Below, one piece after another: positions 1 to 8,906 of a DNA stretch of 42,839 nucleotides. The notes beneath the pieces are model-generated. The model was given only the letters and a program-made list of their open reading frames with translations. It did no database searches and was not told the origin of the DNA. Origin of the DNA: a virus. The position numbers and the translations under genes were made by a program. The first letter of the stretch is position 1. Every line of letters begins with the position of its first letter. The stretch lies in the IMG/VR virus record IMGVR_UViG_3300046328_000382, positions 1 to 42,839 of that record; one strand, written 5' to 3'.

Positions 1-17
1 TACAACTTATTGTATTT

Positions 18-98
18 TTTGTAGGAAAAAAGTATGAAAAACAGCGATTTTGCAAAAAACGTAAAAAAAAAACGCACTTTTATACCCCCCCCCCTAAA
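18..98. repeat. Long direct repeat, copy 1 (upstream of terminase genes)
   Basis: An 81-bp block beginning TTTGTAGGAAAAAAGTATG and ending in a run of ten C then TAAA recurs almost unchanged at 37560-37639; the only visible difference is a C run of ten versus nine. Both copies lie about 120-140 bp upstream of the first gene of a plus-strand transcription unit, which suggests a duplicated control region. Confidence 0.95.
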
Positions 99-129
99 AA
101 GTGTATCAAGAAATAGGGGGGGGTGTTTT
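84..129 (+). terminator. Poly-C/poly-G hairpin with T tail
   Basis: A run of ten C (85-94) and a run of eight G (116-123) can pair across a 21-nt loop, followed by TGTTTTT. This looks like an intrinsic terminator that isolates the terminase unit from upstream transcription. The copy upstream of 37765 has the same layout but an interrupted G run (GGGTGGGGGG). Homopolymers this long are prone to length slippage. Confidence 0.55.
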
Positions 130-199
130 TCCATTATTTTATAAAAAAAATTATTATTAAAAAAAATATATAAAATATATATAGTAGTATTAATTAATT

Positions 200-212
200 T
201 TGTAACTTTGTA
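200..212 (+). promoter_or_regulatory. Late promoter of the terminase unit
   Basis: TTGTAACTTTGTA contains the Bacteroidota -7 element TAnnTTTG (203-210), 25 bp before the terS start. No TTG is found 19 bp upstream. The same 13-mer lies upstream of the capsid and tape-measure genes. Confidence 0.7.
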
Positions 213-234
213 GCAATAATTATATTTTTTAAGA

Positions 235-675
235 ATGGAAAGAGATAAAGTATTTTTGGATATAATCCAACAGATTGAATTGGGTCGTTCTATAAAAAAC
301 ATATTAGACGATGATACTTACCCTATATCTCGTTCTACTTTCTACAACTGGTTAAATGAAAATCCCGACAGAATAGAATTATATAAGAAAGCTACTGAAA
401 TACGAGCTGATGGTATCTTTGATGATATGTTGGAGATTTCTGATGACAGGAGTAAGGATTACTATCTTGATGTGAATGGAAATAGACAACAGAGTATGGT
501 TGCTGTGAACAGGTCGAGATTACAACTTGATACTCGTAAATGGGTATTAGGTAGAATGAATCCTAAAAAGTATAGTGAGAAGTTAGATATTACATCAGGA
601 GGAGATAAGTTGAAGGTAGTTCCGATTATAGGGATGCAGATTATTAACCAAGAGGAAGAAGAAGTTGCAGAATAA
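235..675 (+). CDS. terS: Terminase small subunit (Sf6 gp1-like)
   Basis: A 146-residue protein with an N-terminal helix-turn-helix (about residues 10-45, including ISRSTFYNWL) and the block VNRSRLQLDTRKWVLGRMNP followed by KKYSEK, which is characteristic of Sf6-type small terminases. It is expected to bind the viral packaging site and load DNA onto the large subunit. It is the first gene of the late unit and overlaps the large-subunit gene by 11 bp. Function is assigned from family resemblance and from its position directly before the large terminase. Confidence 0.85.
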   Translation: MERDKVFLDIIQQIELGRSIKNILDDDTYPISRSTFYNWLNENPDRIELYKKATEIRADGIFDDMLEISDDRSKDYYLDVNGNRQQSMVAVNRSRLQLDTRKWVLGRMNPKKYSEKLDITSGGDKLKVVPIIGMQIINQEEEEVAE

Positions 676-2023
676 AAGTCTATCGTTAAATGTTAGAGGT
701 AATTTAAAGCAATTAGAAGCTATAAAGGCTTGGACTGACAAAACTACTATCGATATTGTTTACGGAGGTAGCAAGGGAAGTGGTAAAACTTTTATAGGAT
801 GTTCTTTGATATGTGCAGATGCACTAATGTACCCTGAAACGCATTATTTTATTGCGAGAAAGACATTAGCAGATTTAAGGAAGTTTACTATACCTTCTAT
901 TCAAGAGGTTTTGAGTGGTTGGGGAATAACAGAGGATTATTATACGTTTAACGGTCAAGATAACTACTTCAAATTCCACAACAAGTCTAAAATATTTTTG
1001 ATTGACGCAAAGTATTTGCCAAGCGATCCGAATTATATGCGATTTGGAGGTATGCAGAACACTCGTGGTTGGATAGAGGAGGCTGGAGAGTTTGATATAG
1101 AGTGTAAGAACAACTTACAGGCATCTATTGGTCGTTGGAAGAATAAGGAGTATGATTTAGCACCAAAGTTGTTACAGACTTGTAACCCGAGTAAGAATTA
1201 TTTGTACAAGGATTATTATAAGGCGACTATTGATGGTAACATACCAACGTACAAGAAGTTTATTCAAGCCTTGCCGACAGATAATAAGACGTTGCCTGAA
1301 GATTACGTTCCTAACTTGATGAAGATATTAAGCCATAACGAGATTCAAAGACTTGTGTATGGTAATTGGGAGTTTGATGACAACCCTTATGCGATGTTTG
1401 AGTATGCCGACATACTTGGATTGTACACCAATGAGTTTGTGAAGCCTACTCAAGATAGGTATATGACGTGTGATATTGCGTACACAGGTTCAGATAAGTT
1501 TGTTATTGTGATTTGGGCGGGGTTCGTAGCGTTGAAAATAATTGCCATTGATAAGATTGATGATACAATGGTAAGTAAGAAGATAAATGAACTGCGTATA
1601 GAGAATAGAGTGCCACTAAAGAATGTGATATACGATGCTGATGGATTGCAGACATTTACAAGAGCCTCGACAAAGTTGGGTAATTTAGTTGGAGCAACAC
1701 CGTTTAACAATAATGGTAAGCCGATAAAAATGCACGGTAAAACGGAGAACTTTAAGAATTTGAAGGCACAATGTTACTGGTACTTTGCAGAAGCAGTTAA
1801 AGATTCAAAGATGTTTATTCAAGAGGATAAATATAGAAAGCAAGTGATTGAGGAATTGGAGCAGATAAATAGAAGTCCTTTGCAAGATGATGGTAAAATA
1901 TCGTTGGAGAAAAAAGAGGAAATAAAAAAGAGGATAGGTCGGTCACCTGATTTTGCCGACGCTCTTATGATGCGATTTTTCTTTGAGTTGAAAGGTAAAC
2001 CGAGATTACGGATAATTTGGTAA
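665..2023 (+). CDS. terL: Terminase large subunit
   Basis: A 452-residue DNA-packaging motor. The Walker A motif GSKGSGKT is at residues 35-42, with a Walker B-like WIEEAGEF near residue 140. The C-terminal RNase H-fold nuclease shows conserved acidic positions in TCDIAY (near 270), YDADG (near 320) and SPDFADALMM near the end. The start codon is TTG; no ATG lies before the ATPase motif, and the TTG start overlaps the end of terS by 11 bp, which suggests coupled translation. It would translocate DNA into the prohead through the portal encoded next. Confidence 0.95.
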   Translation: MQNKSLSLNVRGNLKQLEAIKAWTDKTTIDIVYGGSKGSGKTFIGCSLICADALMYPETHYFIARKTLADLRKFTIPSIQEVLSGWGITEDYYTFNGQDNYFKFHNKSKIFLIDAKYLPSDPNYMRFGGMQNTRGWIEEAGEFDIECKNNLQASIGRWKNKEYDLAPKLLQTCNPSKNYLYKDYYKATIDGNIPTYKKFIQALPTDNKTLPEDYVPNLMKILSHNEIQRLVYGNWEFDDNPYAMFEYADILGLYTNEFVKPTQDRYMTCDIAYTGSDKFVIVIWAGFVALKIIAIDKIDDTMVSKKINELRIENRVPLKNVIYDADGLQTFTRASTKLGNLVGATPFNNNGKPIKMHGKTENFKNLKAQCYWYFAEAVKDSKMFIQEDKYRKQVIEELEQINRSPLQDDGKISLEKKEEIKKRIGRSPDFADALMMRFFFELKGKPRLRIIW

Positions 2024-2034
2024 ATAAATAAAAT

Positions 2035-3672
2035 ATGATATTCAAGAACAACGAAGAAGCCATATCGGCTATTAAGAGAAATTTAAAAGTTGATGAGGAA
2101 TTTGTTGAAATGCGTGAATGTTCGCAAGAATTAAGAGCGTTAGTAAATGGAGATGATTTCATAGATGAGCTTATAGAGAATATAGAGGGTATTGAGAGTG
2201 AAGTAAAGGCAAATGCGAGAAGGCAATACTCAAGAAGCATAAAAGATTTGTTTGGAAGGATATTTCAGCCTATCGACAACATTTACTACGCAACAGGAGG
2301 TGTTAAGGAGTACGACATATTGAACTCTGAAATTAAAGCGGAGTTTTTAAGTAAGATTGCCAGTATTAGAGATGGAAAGTCTTTAACGGAGTGGGTGCAG
2401 AACAATGCAATTAAATTAATGAATACAGATCCAAACGGATTGATGTTCTTGGAATATACTACTGAACCTGAAATTGATATTTATCCAACGTACAAAGCCA
2501 TAGACAGCATTCGTTATTACGAATCAAAAGGACAGATGGTTGAGTATGTAATATTTGAGCCAAAAGAGTTAGGAGAAAGGAAATTTTGGAGAGTTGTTGA
2601 TGAATTAACAGATAGAACGTTCGAGCAAATTGGAGATGTATTCAACATTGTTGAAGAATTATCGTTTCAACATCCGTTTGGTCAAGTACCCGCACTTATT
2701 TGTTCTAATATTCAGATACCAGCAGAGGAGGAAAGATTGTCAGCTATTGACAACATCATCGACATCTCTAAAGAATATGCTCGTGACCAATCATTTTTGA
2801 CATTATATAAAATTTATAAAGCCAATCCAATCTTTTGGAAATACGTTCAGTATTGTGGCGATTGTGGAGGAACAGGTAAAGTAGAGGAAGATACTTGTAC
2901 TACTTGTGATGGTCACGGAAAGATGATGGGTAAAAGCGATGTAACAGGAGTTGTTGAGCTACCTATTCCTGATGACAGAGATACACCAGTTATCGCACCA
3001 AACATCGCTGGATTTATATCTCCTGATTTAGATGTGTGGAAACAATATGGCGAGGAGTTGAATATGTTGGAGGAGAAGATGTATAAAACGCATTGGGGTA
3101 CAAGTTACGGTATTCAGAATATGAACAATGTAGAGAAAACTGCTACCGAAATTATCTACAACAAACAACCGTTAGAAAACCAACTAAACAAATATGCTGA
3201 CTTTATCGAATATGTAGAGTGGAAATTTTGCGAATGGATATTGAACTTCTACGATTTAGGTAAAAACAGGAACGAAAGTAGAATAACTATTAATTTAGGT
3301 CGCAGATATATCGTTGAAGGTTATGATACGTTATTGGAAAGATATGAGATGTCAGTTAAGGCTGAAGAAAATAGTGTGGTATTGGATAAGCTGTTTAGTG
3401 AGTATTTATCTGCGAAATATAGAAATAATCCTATCGATTTGCAAATTAATTTGTTAAAAATGCGAATTGAACCATATTTACACTTACCTTTACAATCAGT
3501 TTTGACTATCTTTGGAAACGAAGAAGCTCAGAAGAAAGTATTATATCAAAAATGGTGGCAGACCGTTACTGATTATAGTAAGTCAGAAGAATTGCTGACT
3601 GCTGAATTTAATAACTGGTTTGAATTAAATAAAAAGGTTGTAGTTACACCATCTGCACCTGTAACTAAATAA
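2035..3672 (+). CDS. Portal protein with an embedded zinc-finger-like segment
   Basis: 545 residues, placed directly after the large terminase where the portal normally lies. It probably forms the dodecameric portal ring of the capsid vertex. Around residues 279-300 it carries two CxxCxGxG-like motifs, CGDCGGTGK and CTTCDGHGK, as in the zinc-binding region of DnaJ. This is unexpected in a portal and is probably a small metal-binding insertion. The regions before and after it are portal-like in length and composition. The portal call rests mainly on synteny and size; the cysteine motifs are directly visible. Confidence 0.8.
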   Translation: MIFKNNEEAISAIKRNLKVDEEFVEMRECSQELRALVNGDDFIDELIENIEGIESEVKANARRQYSRSIKDLFGRIFQPIDNIYYATGGVKEYDILNSEIKAEFLSKIASIRDGKSLTEWVQNNAIKLMNTDPNGLMFLEYTTEPEIDIYPTYKAIDSIRYYESKGQMVEYVIFEPKELGERKFWRVVDELTDRTFEQIGDVFNIVEELSFQHPFGQVPALICSNIQIPAEEERLSAIDNIIDISKEYARDQSFLTLYKIYKANPIFWKYVQYCGDCGGTGKVEEDTCTTCDGHGKMMGKSDVTGVVELPIPDDRDTPVIAPNIAGFISPDLDVWKQYGEELNMLEEKMYKTHWGTSYGIQNMNNVEKTATEIIYNKQPLENQLNKYADFIEYVEWKFCEWILNFYDLGKNRNESRITINLGRRYIVEGYDTLLERYEMSVKAEENSVVLDKLFSEYLSAKYRNNPIDLQINLLKMRIEPYLHLPLQSVLTIFGNEEAQKKVLYQKWWQTVTDYSKSEELLTAEFNNWFELNKKVVVTPSAPVTK

Positions 3673-3677
3673 ACTAT

Positions 3678-4022
3678 ATGGAATTAATTGCTGTTTACAG
3701 AGCCTACAAGTTAGGTAGAGAAGGAGATGGATTTAACAAAGACTACAAATTAAAAGTAGAGCGTGATCCGCACCTATGCGAAATCGAATACGCAGAAGGC
3801 GTAAACCACCACTCAAAAATAAATGGGTTGTGGTACGAGAAAGATGAAAGGCTTTCTAAAATACATTATTCAGGTGGAGATTTTACTTTACACTTGGAAG
3901 ATGTAGAAGAAGAAAGCAAGGAAGTTTTGGTTGCTAAATACGAAGAATTGTCAGGAGAAAAAGCAAAGCCTATTTGGGGAGTAAAGAAACTTAACGAAGA
4001 AATTGCTAAACTTAATAAATAA
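3678..4022 (+). CDS. Small head-module protein with HeH/LEM-like C-terminus
   Basis: 114 residues, located between the portal and scaffold-like genes with 5-bp spacing and clearly in the same transcript. The N-terminal part (residues 1-75) is a beta-rich region with a histidine pair (NHHSK). The C-terminal 35 residues (LVAKYEELSGEKAKPIWGVK and on) resemble the short HeH/LEM-type helical domains found at the ends of phage head proteins. A role in head assembly is inferred from position; no function is proven. Confidence 0.6.
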   Translation: MELIAVYRAYKLGREGDGFNKDYKLKVERDPHLCEIEYAEGVNHHSKINGLWYEKDERLSKIHYSGGDFTLHLEDVEEESKEVLVAKYEELSGEKAKPIWGVKKLNEEIAKLNK

Positions 4023-4025
4023 TTT

Positions 4026-4817
4026 ATGGCATTAGAAAATATTGCAGAAATTGAAACCACGTTAGGAATTGAAAGTGGTAAGTTAATTGAAATGATAAAT
4101 AGTGATGAAGCGTTTAAAGTAGATTTGTCAGAAAAAGTTTTTTTAGATAAGACTGCTTATGAAGAAAGAATCGCTAACATCAAAAAAGAAAGTGCTATAG
4201 TGGCGATTGAGACCGCTGTAAAAGAACAAAGAAATAATCTTGGATTAGATTTTCAAGGAAAGACTATCGAGAATTTAGTAAGTGCGATTAAAGCCAAATC
4301 TGAATCTGAAAGTAAAATTGAGCCTGAAGAAAAGTATAAGACTTTGAAAACAGAGTTTGATGGATTGGTTTCCAAGTTAAATGAAAAAGATGCAGAATTT
4401 AATTCGTTTAAAACTCAAATAGAGAAAACAAACACATTAAATGAAATCAAAAGTGAATTTACGAAGTATATTCCTGATAATGTATTGGTATCTAAATCTA
4501 CTATATTTACAGAAGCAAAAGAAAAAGGATTCTCTTTTGAAAAAGAAGATGGTAAGATTGTTATTAAAGATACAAACGGAAATGTATTGAAGGATGACAA
4601 CTACTCTCCAATAGCTGTAAAAGATTGGGTAACTACATTTTCAACACCTTATTTAGCTAAAGTTGAAGGGGGAGCTGGAAAAGGAGATGATACTGGAGAT
4701 GGTAAAGCTGGAAGTTTTGAAGCGTTTATGAAAGAATCAGAAAGAAATGGTTGGAACGCAAGTAAAATGAATGGCGAGATGGCTAAACGTATTGCTAACG
4801 GAACTTTGAAGATATGA
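4026..4817 (+). CDS. Probable capsid scaffolding protein
   Basis: 263 residues, highly charged and mostly helical (rich in K, E and S between residues 45 and 150, probable coiled coil), immediately upstream of the major capsid gene. The C-terminus has a glycine/aspartate-rich linker (GGAGKGDDTGDGKAG) followed by a short helical tail, the usual build of a scaffold with a capsid-binding end. No protease motif is seen. The assignment is from position, composition and size. Confidence 0.65.
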   Translation: MALENIAEIETTLGIESGKLIEMINSDEAFKVDLSEKVFLDKTAYEERIANIKKESAIVAIETAVKEQRNNLGLDFQGKTIENLVSAIKAKSESESKIEPEEKYKTLKTEFDGLVSKLNEKDAEFNSFKTQIEKTNTLNEIKSEFTKYIPDNVLVSKSTIFTEAKEKGFSFEKEDGKIVIKDTNGNVLKDDNYSPIAVKDWVTTFSTPYLAKVEGGAGKGDDTGDGKAGSFEAFMKESERNGWNASKMNGEMAKRIANGTLKI

Positions 4818-4960
4818 GAAAATTAATCGAATGGTTTTTTTCTTTACTTATAGACAAAGATAAAGTAGAAGCATTTAAAAAAGAAGAAGCCGAAAAATTA
4901 AGAAAGGAATATCTTGACTATCAAAATGCGAAGTACCTTAATAAATTAAGAAAAAGGTAA
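4814..4960 (+). CDS. Small lysine/glutamate-rich protein
   Basis: 48 residues. The start codon overlaps the scaffold stop (ATGA), so it is probably translationally coupled. The N-terminus is hydrophobic (LIEWFFSLLI), followed by a strongly charged helix ending NKLRKR. It is the last gene before the terminator at 4991. Function unknown; a head-assembly accessory role is possible from position. Confidence 0.6.
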   Translation: MRKLIEWFFSLLIDKDKVEAFKKEEAEKLRKEYLDYQNAKYLNKLRKR

Positions 4961-4990
4961 AATAAATTGGAAGATTAATCTTCCAAAACA

Positions 4991-5031
4991 AAAAAATCCC
5001 TTACGAATTAAAAACTTGTAGGGGATTTTTT
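4991..5031 (+). terminator. Intrinsic terminator before the capsid gene
   Basis: AAAAAATCCCTTAC (4991-5004) pairs with GTAGGGGATTTTTT (5018-5031), 14 bp with one G-U pair, with a built-in T tract. It ends the first late transcript. The capsid promoter begins at its last bases. Confidence 0.9.
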
Positions 5032-5042
5032 GTAACTTTGTA
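5030..5042 (+). promoter_or_regulatory. Late promoter of the major capsid unit
   Basis: TTGTAACTTTGTA overlaps the last bases of the terminator T tract. The -7 element TAACTTTG is at 5033-5040. The predicted leader (about 5047-5123) is unusually G-rich (GGCGGTAGTTGGAGGG). Confidence 0.75.
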
Positions 5043-5123
5043 TCACTTTGGCGGTAGTTGGAGGGATTCGGGCGGTATGCTCAAAATAAAAAAAAGAGTA
5101 TTATCAATTAAATTTTAAACAAA

Positions 5124-6164
5124 ATGGCGAATAAAACAACCGCAAATTTAGTAAAAGCACAAGCTAAACTTATTGGAGCTTTTCAATCATCTGAGTTACG
5201 TTTCACGTATCCAGCAACTTATTTAGCTTTAAAAGCTATGTCCCCTATTATGTTTCCAAACTACGATACACTTCGTACAAGAGAAGATAGAGTAGTAGAA
5301 ACTAACTACATCGCAAGAGCAAGTAGAAGTGCTGCTTCAGGAGCAAGAACTCACAACCACACAGGAGTTAAACAAGATTCAGCAACACTTACTCCATCTT
5401 GGGCAATCTTTGCTGACAAATTTAACATTTCTTTGAAACAAGCTGACATTTCTGTTTATAGTGCTGATGAGCAACTATTCAATGAAATCTCAAATGCAGT
5501 TTCAAATATGATGGAATCTTACGAAACCGCTGCTGTTGATTATTTAGTAGCTCAAAGAAATGCTACTGCAACAGGATTAGTTTCAACAGGAGATGCTGTA
5601 TTTACTACCGCAACTGGTAAAAATGCTTTTGAAATTGCCGCTGCAAACATTACAAGAGGTATGCAAATCACTAAAGTAGCTATGATGGCCAACAAATATC
5701 CAGCTGGATATACTGTTTTCTGTGATTCTACTTCTTATGCTACTTTTGAATATCAAGCTGCTCAAGGAGTTACAAACGCTACTAACTTGTCATTCCAATT
5801 TAATGGTGTAACTTTCGTTCACTCTGTTGGATTAGGTGCTAAAGCTGCTGTAATCAACGCTTCTTACACAAAAGGATTTTGGATAGTTGTTCCTAACGGT
5901 ACAGTTGCTACTTTGCCCTGGATTCCTGTTCAAAACAGAAATGGTGTAGAAACTCCAGTTGGTAACTACTCTAACATTATCAACCCTATTGATGGAGAGT
6001 CTTACGCAGTACATACTTATTTGACTGCTGCTGACGATTCAGCTAATAACGGTTATACTCAAGATGTTGTTACACAATACGAGTTATCTCAAGATTTAGC
6101 TTTCGTGAAAGCTCCATTGAGTACTGCAAATGCTTCTACAATTTTAGCTTTTGCTCAACTATAA
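5124..6164 (+). CDS. Major capsid protein
   Basis: 346 residues, preceded by its own terminator-promoter pair, which fits a very highly expressed gene. Codon use is smoother than in its neighbours. The sequence is rich in A, T and S, with a central helical segment (QLFNEISNAVSNMMESYETA) and a beta-rich second half, compatible with an HK97-type capsid fold. It follows the scaffold-like gene and precedes the head-tail joining genes. The assignment is by synteny and composition; fold details are inferred. Confidence 0.85.
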   Translation: MANKTTANLVKAQAKLIGAFQSSELRFTYPATYLALKAMSPIMFPNYDTLRTREDRVVETNYIARASRSAASGARTHNHTGVKQDSATLTPSWAIFADKFNISLKQADISVYSADEQLFNEISNAVSNMMESYETAAVDYLVAQRNATATGLVSTGDAVFTTATGKNAFEIAAANITRGMQITKVAMMANKYPAGYTVFCDSTSYATFEYQAAQGVTNATNLSFQFNGVTFVHSVGLGAKAAVINASYTKGFWIVVPNGTVATLPWIPVQNRNGVETPVGNYSNIINPIDGESYAVHTYLTAADDSANNGYTQDVVTQYELSQDLAFVKAPLSTANASTILAFAQL

Positions 6165-6167
6165 TAG

Positions 6168-7241
6168 ATGATAAACATCACTAAAATACAAACAGCGTTA
6201 TCGGGACTTGTAGGGTTTAAACAGCCTTACAATCCTGATTATGCTATTGTAGATTCAACCAACCAAGCGAGTTCTTCAGGTTATTACATAACGGATAATC
6301 CGTATGCTAAAATCGAGTACATAAAGGACAACCAAGATTACGTTGATATATCTACAACAGGTTTTAATTCATTACTTGCTGACATTAAGAAGTCATCTAT
6401 ATCAAGTATATGCAATCAAGTGTTTAGTGATTATGATTTTATTGATAGAACATTATTGTTCAAAAATGCTTCTAATAAAATAGAAGTAGAAACATTGCCA
6501 ACTGGTTTTGTCGGGTATCGAATTAGAGTAACAGGAAAAGAAAATGTGGCTTTTAAAATTAGCCGAGTTTTACTCGACTTTCAAGGTACAGGAAGTTTTA
6601 CTTTACTACTTTGGAATACTGCAAAGAAGGCAGCGATACAATCAAAGGCAATAACAATAACAACCGACCATCAGGAAGTCACACTTGACTGGGTTATAGA
6701 TAATACAGACACCACTTACAAAGGAGAATACTACATAGGCTATATTAATGATTCGCTTACGGTAGCTCCATACAAAAGAGATTGGAATGCTGGTAATGTG
6801 TTGTCAAATCCTACATACTTACAGATTGAGAGAGTAAAATTAGTTAATCACTTAACTACTACTCTATTTGATTTAGAAGATATTGAAGGATTGTCAGAAG
6901 ATTCAGGATTGAATTTTGATATAAGTGTGTACGAAGATTATACTGACTTCATTATAAACAATAAAATGCTTTTCGCAAGAGCAATTCAAATTGAAGGTAT
7001 TATAGGTTGTATTCAACTTTACTTATCATCATTAAGAAGTAACTCAAATCAATCGCAATCTGCTCAATTATATGAGAAGTTAATGATTGAATTAAAAGGA
7101 ACAGCTAACGAAAGCGTGGTTAAAGTAATTGGGTTAGAAAATCAGTTGTTAGGCGAGATTGCTTCTATAAGAGCTGAAGTTGGTAAATTGAAAAAAGGTT
7201 TAGTAAAGTCAAATCAAATCTTTGCTTATACATTAAGATAA
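6168..7241 (+). CDS. Structural protein, head-tail region, unknown function
   Basis: 357 residues starting 3 bp after the capsid stop. The middle third (residues 95-225) is beta-rich and looks like a jelly-roll or carbohydrate-binding-like module (GFVGYRIRVTGKENVAFKIS, then FTLLLWNTAKKAA). The C-terminal 100 residues are helical (LRSNSNQSQSAQLYEKLMIE and on). It could be a head-tail connector or a capsid-attached protein. I do not recognise the family; a structural role is inferred from position. Confidence 0.7.
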   Translation: MINITKIQTALSGLVGFKQPYNPDYAIVDSTNQASSSGYYITDNPYAKIEYIKDNQDYVDISTTGFNSLLADIKKSSISSICNQVFSDYDFIDRTLLFKNASNKIEVETLPTGFVGYRIRVTGKENVAFKISRVLLDFQGTGSFTLLLWNTAKKAAIQSKAITITTDHQEVTLDWVIDNTDTTYKGEYYIGYINDSLTVAPYKRDWNAGNVLSNPTYLQIERVKLVNHLTTTLFDLEDIEGLSEDSGLNFDISVYEDYTDFIINNKMLFARAIQIEGIIGCIQLYLSSLRSNSNQSQSAQLYEKLMIELKGTANESVVKVIGLENQLLGEIASIRAEVGKLKKGLVKSNQIFAYTLR

Positions 7242-7759
7242 TGGCTAATTACACAAAAGAAAACCCAGTAGGATTAGATTTAGTTGTCGATGTAATACAA
7301 AAAAAATTGTATAACAAACTATCTCCATTGTGGAATGTGAAATTGGAAGGTTATCCAAGATGTTACGAGATTAAAAGAAGTAAGAAAACGACTATTGAAC
7401 ATTATATAGGAAAGGGAGAGTACAAATCACTTATAAGTAGTGATGAAAACAAATTCTTTTTTATCGTTAAGGACAACATAAGACAAGTTAGCTTTACGAC
7501 TTACAATGCAGTTATTGAGTTGTTTTTCATAGTGAATGTGCAAGATTGCAAACCGTCTATCAAGCATAGAGCAGATGAAGAAGTTAGAAGCGATGTTATA
7601 TCTGTGTTATCTACAATAGGTGTTGCAGATGCGTTAAAAACAATTATAATAGATACTGCTTCTGTTTTTAGAGGTTACGACTATGAGTTGTTAAATGATA
7701 TGCACCCTCACGATTGTTTTAAGGTTATTTTCGAGATAAGAGATTTTAAATTAAAATAA
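7241..7759 (+). CDS. Probable tail-completion (head-tail joining) protein
   Basis: 172 residues; its start overlaps the preceding stop (ATAATGG). Mixed alpha/beta, without membrane segments or signal. The size and the position just before the tail-tube gene fit a tail terminator or neck protein. The motif KPSIKHRADEEVRSDVISVL, followed by a C-terminal FEIRDFKL strand, resembles small tail terminators, but the match is only structural impression. Confidence 0.55.
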   Translation: MANYTKENPVGLDLVVDVIQKKLYNKLSPLWNVKLEGYPRCYEIKRSKKTTIEHYIGKGEYKSLISSDENKFFFIVKDNIRQVSFTTYNAVIELFFIVNVQDCKPSIKHRADEEVRSDVISVLSTIGVADALKTIIIDTASVFRGYDYELLNDMHPHDCFKVIFEIRDFKLK

Positions 7760-7921
7760 ATGGAATTTAAAGTAATTAAGCCATTTACATTTGACAAATA
7801 TTACAATAAAGGAGAAGTAATTAATCTCCATACAAAAGAATTAATAAAACGTTTAATTAATAACAAACACATTATAAAAAATGGCATTAGCAAATCAAAT
7901 AATAGTAGTTCCAAGCTCTAA
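7760..7921 (+). CDS. Small protein overlapping the tail-tube start
   Basis: 53 residues, ATG directly after the previous stop. It reads MEFKVIKPFTFDKYYNKGEV and then a helix (HTKELIKRLINNKHIIKNG). It overlaps the next gene by 41 bp in another frame, so its last 13 residues are coded across the tail-tube start. The first 40 residues look like a compact SH3-like strand region plus helix, as in small head-joining proteins. Function unknown. Confidence 0.6.
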   Translation: MEFKVIKPFTFDKYYNKGEVINLHTKELIKRLINNKHIIKNGISKSNNSSSKL

Positions 7922-8849
7922 AGCAGATTTATTAGGAACAGGATTGGAAGCAACAGCTTTCGATTGGGATAGAGTAGAAACGATTGAGCTTTCTTCAAGA
8001 AGCTATGTATATCCATCAACAGACCAAAATTTAGCAAGTGTTCAAGCTGCTCAAGTAAACGGAGATTTAATTATTCTTCAAGGAATAAAATCTTTCAAAA
8101 TTACTGCTGTTGAACCACAAGTAAATACCGCAGATGGTTCAGGTTATAAAACAGTAACAGGAGAGCTTCCTTACGAGTATGAAGTAATGTTCGATAACAA
8201 TGGTGTAAACTTTTGGAAAGCATTAAGAAAACTTAACTCTAAAGATTCTTACAACTGTGCGTTTTACGATGTTGAAGGAAACAAGATATTTACATCAAGC
8301 AAAAAAGGAGATGTATTCAAAGGATTCCAAGCTAAAATGTTGTTCGTAGGGCAATACAAAGGTAAAGAAGGAAATAACCCAGCGGAGGTTAAAATGAACA
8401 TCCAATTAGCCGACACAGGAGAAATGGAAAGACAAGTATGGATTTCAGGAGAAATTCTTGATTTTGATGCTAAATCTGATTTAGATGGTGTGAATGATTT
8501 GTATCTTGCTACAACAGGAACAACTCCTACTACTTCAACTACATCTTGGTCGTTTACTAACACATTAGCAGACCGTTCTCAATATGTTGCTGGTATTCCA
8601 TTATCTAATTGGGCGATTAAGAAAGTTAATGTTACAACTGGAGCTACAACTTATGTTATTCCTTCTGCTGTTTCAGAGAATCCAGTAACTAAAACCTACA
8701 CTCTTACACACACTGCTTTGACAACAGGTTTTACTTATTCTGTGATTACTGCTACTACTCCAACCACGAGTTCAATAGCTTCTCCTATAATTCAAAACTC
8801 AACAACTAAACTTATCTATAAGGGAGTTAGTGCTGGTATTGCATTGTAA
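7881..8849 (+). CDS. Major tail tube protein with C-terminal extension
   Basis: 322 residues. Residues 1-205 have the composition of a tail-tube monomer (long beta-hairpin segments, EVKMNIQLADTGEMERQVWI near the end of the domain). After a threonine-rich linker (TTGTTPTTSTTSW, about 212-224), residues 225-322 form a second beta-rich, Ig-like or surface-decoration domain (ADRSQYVAGIPLSNWAIKKV). It is upstream of the chaperone-like genes and the tape measure, as expected in siphophages. Tube identity is inferred from synteny and size. Confidence 0.7.
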   Translation: MALANQIIVVPSSKADLLGTGLEATAFDWDRVETIELSSRSYVYPSTDQNLASVQAAQVNGDLIILQGIKSFKITAVEPQVNTADGSGYKTVTGELPYEYEVMFDNNGVNFWKALRKLNSKDSYNCAFYDVEGNKIFTSSKKGDVFKGFQAKMLFVGQYKGKEGNNPAEVKMNIQLADTGEMERQVWISGEILDFDAKSDLDGVNDLYLATTGTTPTTSTTSWSFTNTLADRSQYVAGIPLSNWAIKKVNVTTGATTYVIPSAVSENPVTKTYTLTHTALTTGFTYSVITATTPTTSSIASPIIQNSTTKLIYKGVSAGIAL

Positions 8850-8874
8850 TATTTAGATTAGATTAATTTATTAG

Positions 8875-8898
8875 ACCCGATGCGTAACTGTATCGGGT
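8875..8898 (+). terminator. Hairpin after the tail-tube gene
   Basis: ACCCGAT (8875-8881) pairs with ATCGGGT (8892-8898), followed by TTATT. It is a probable terminator or transcript-end stabiliser of the tail-tube gene, directly before a new promoter. Confidence 0.7.
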
Positions 8899-8906
8899 TT
8901 ATTGCT

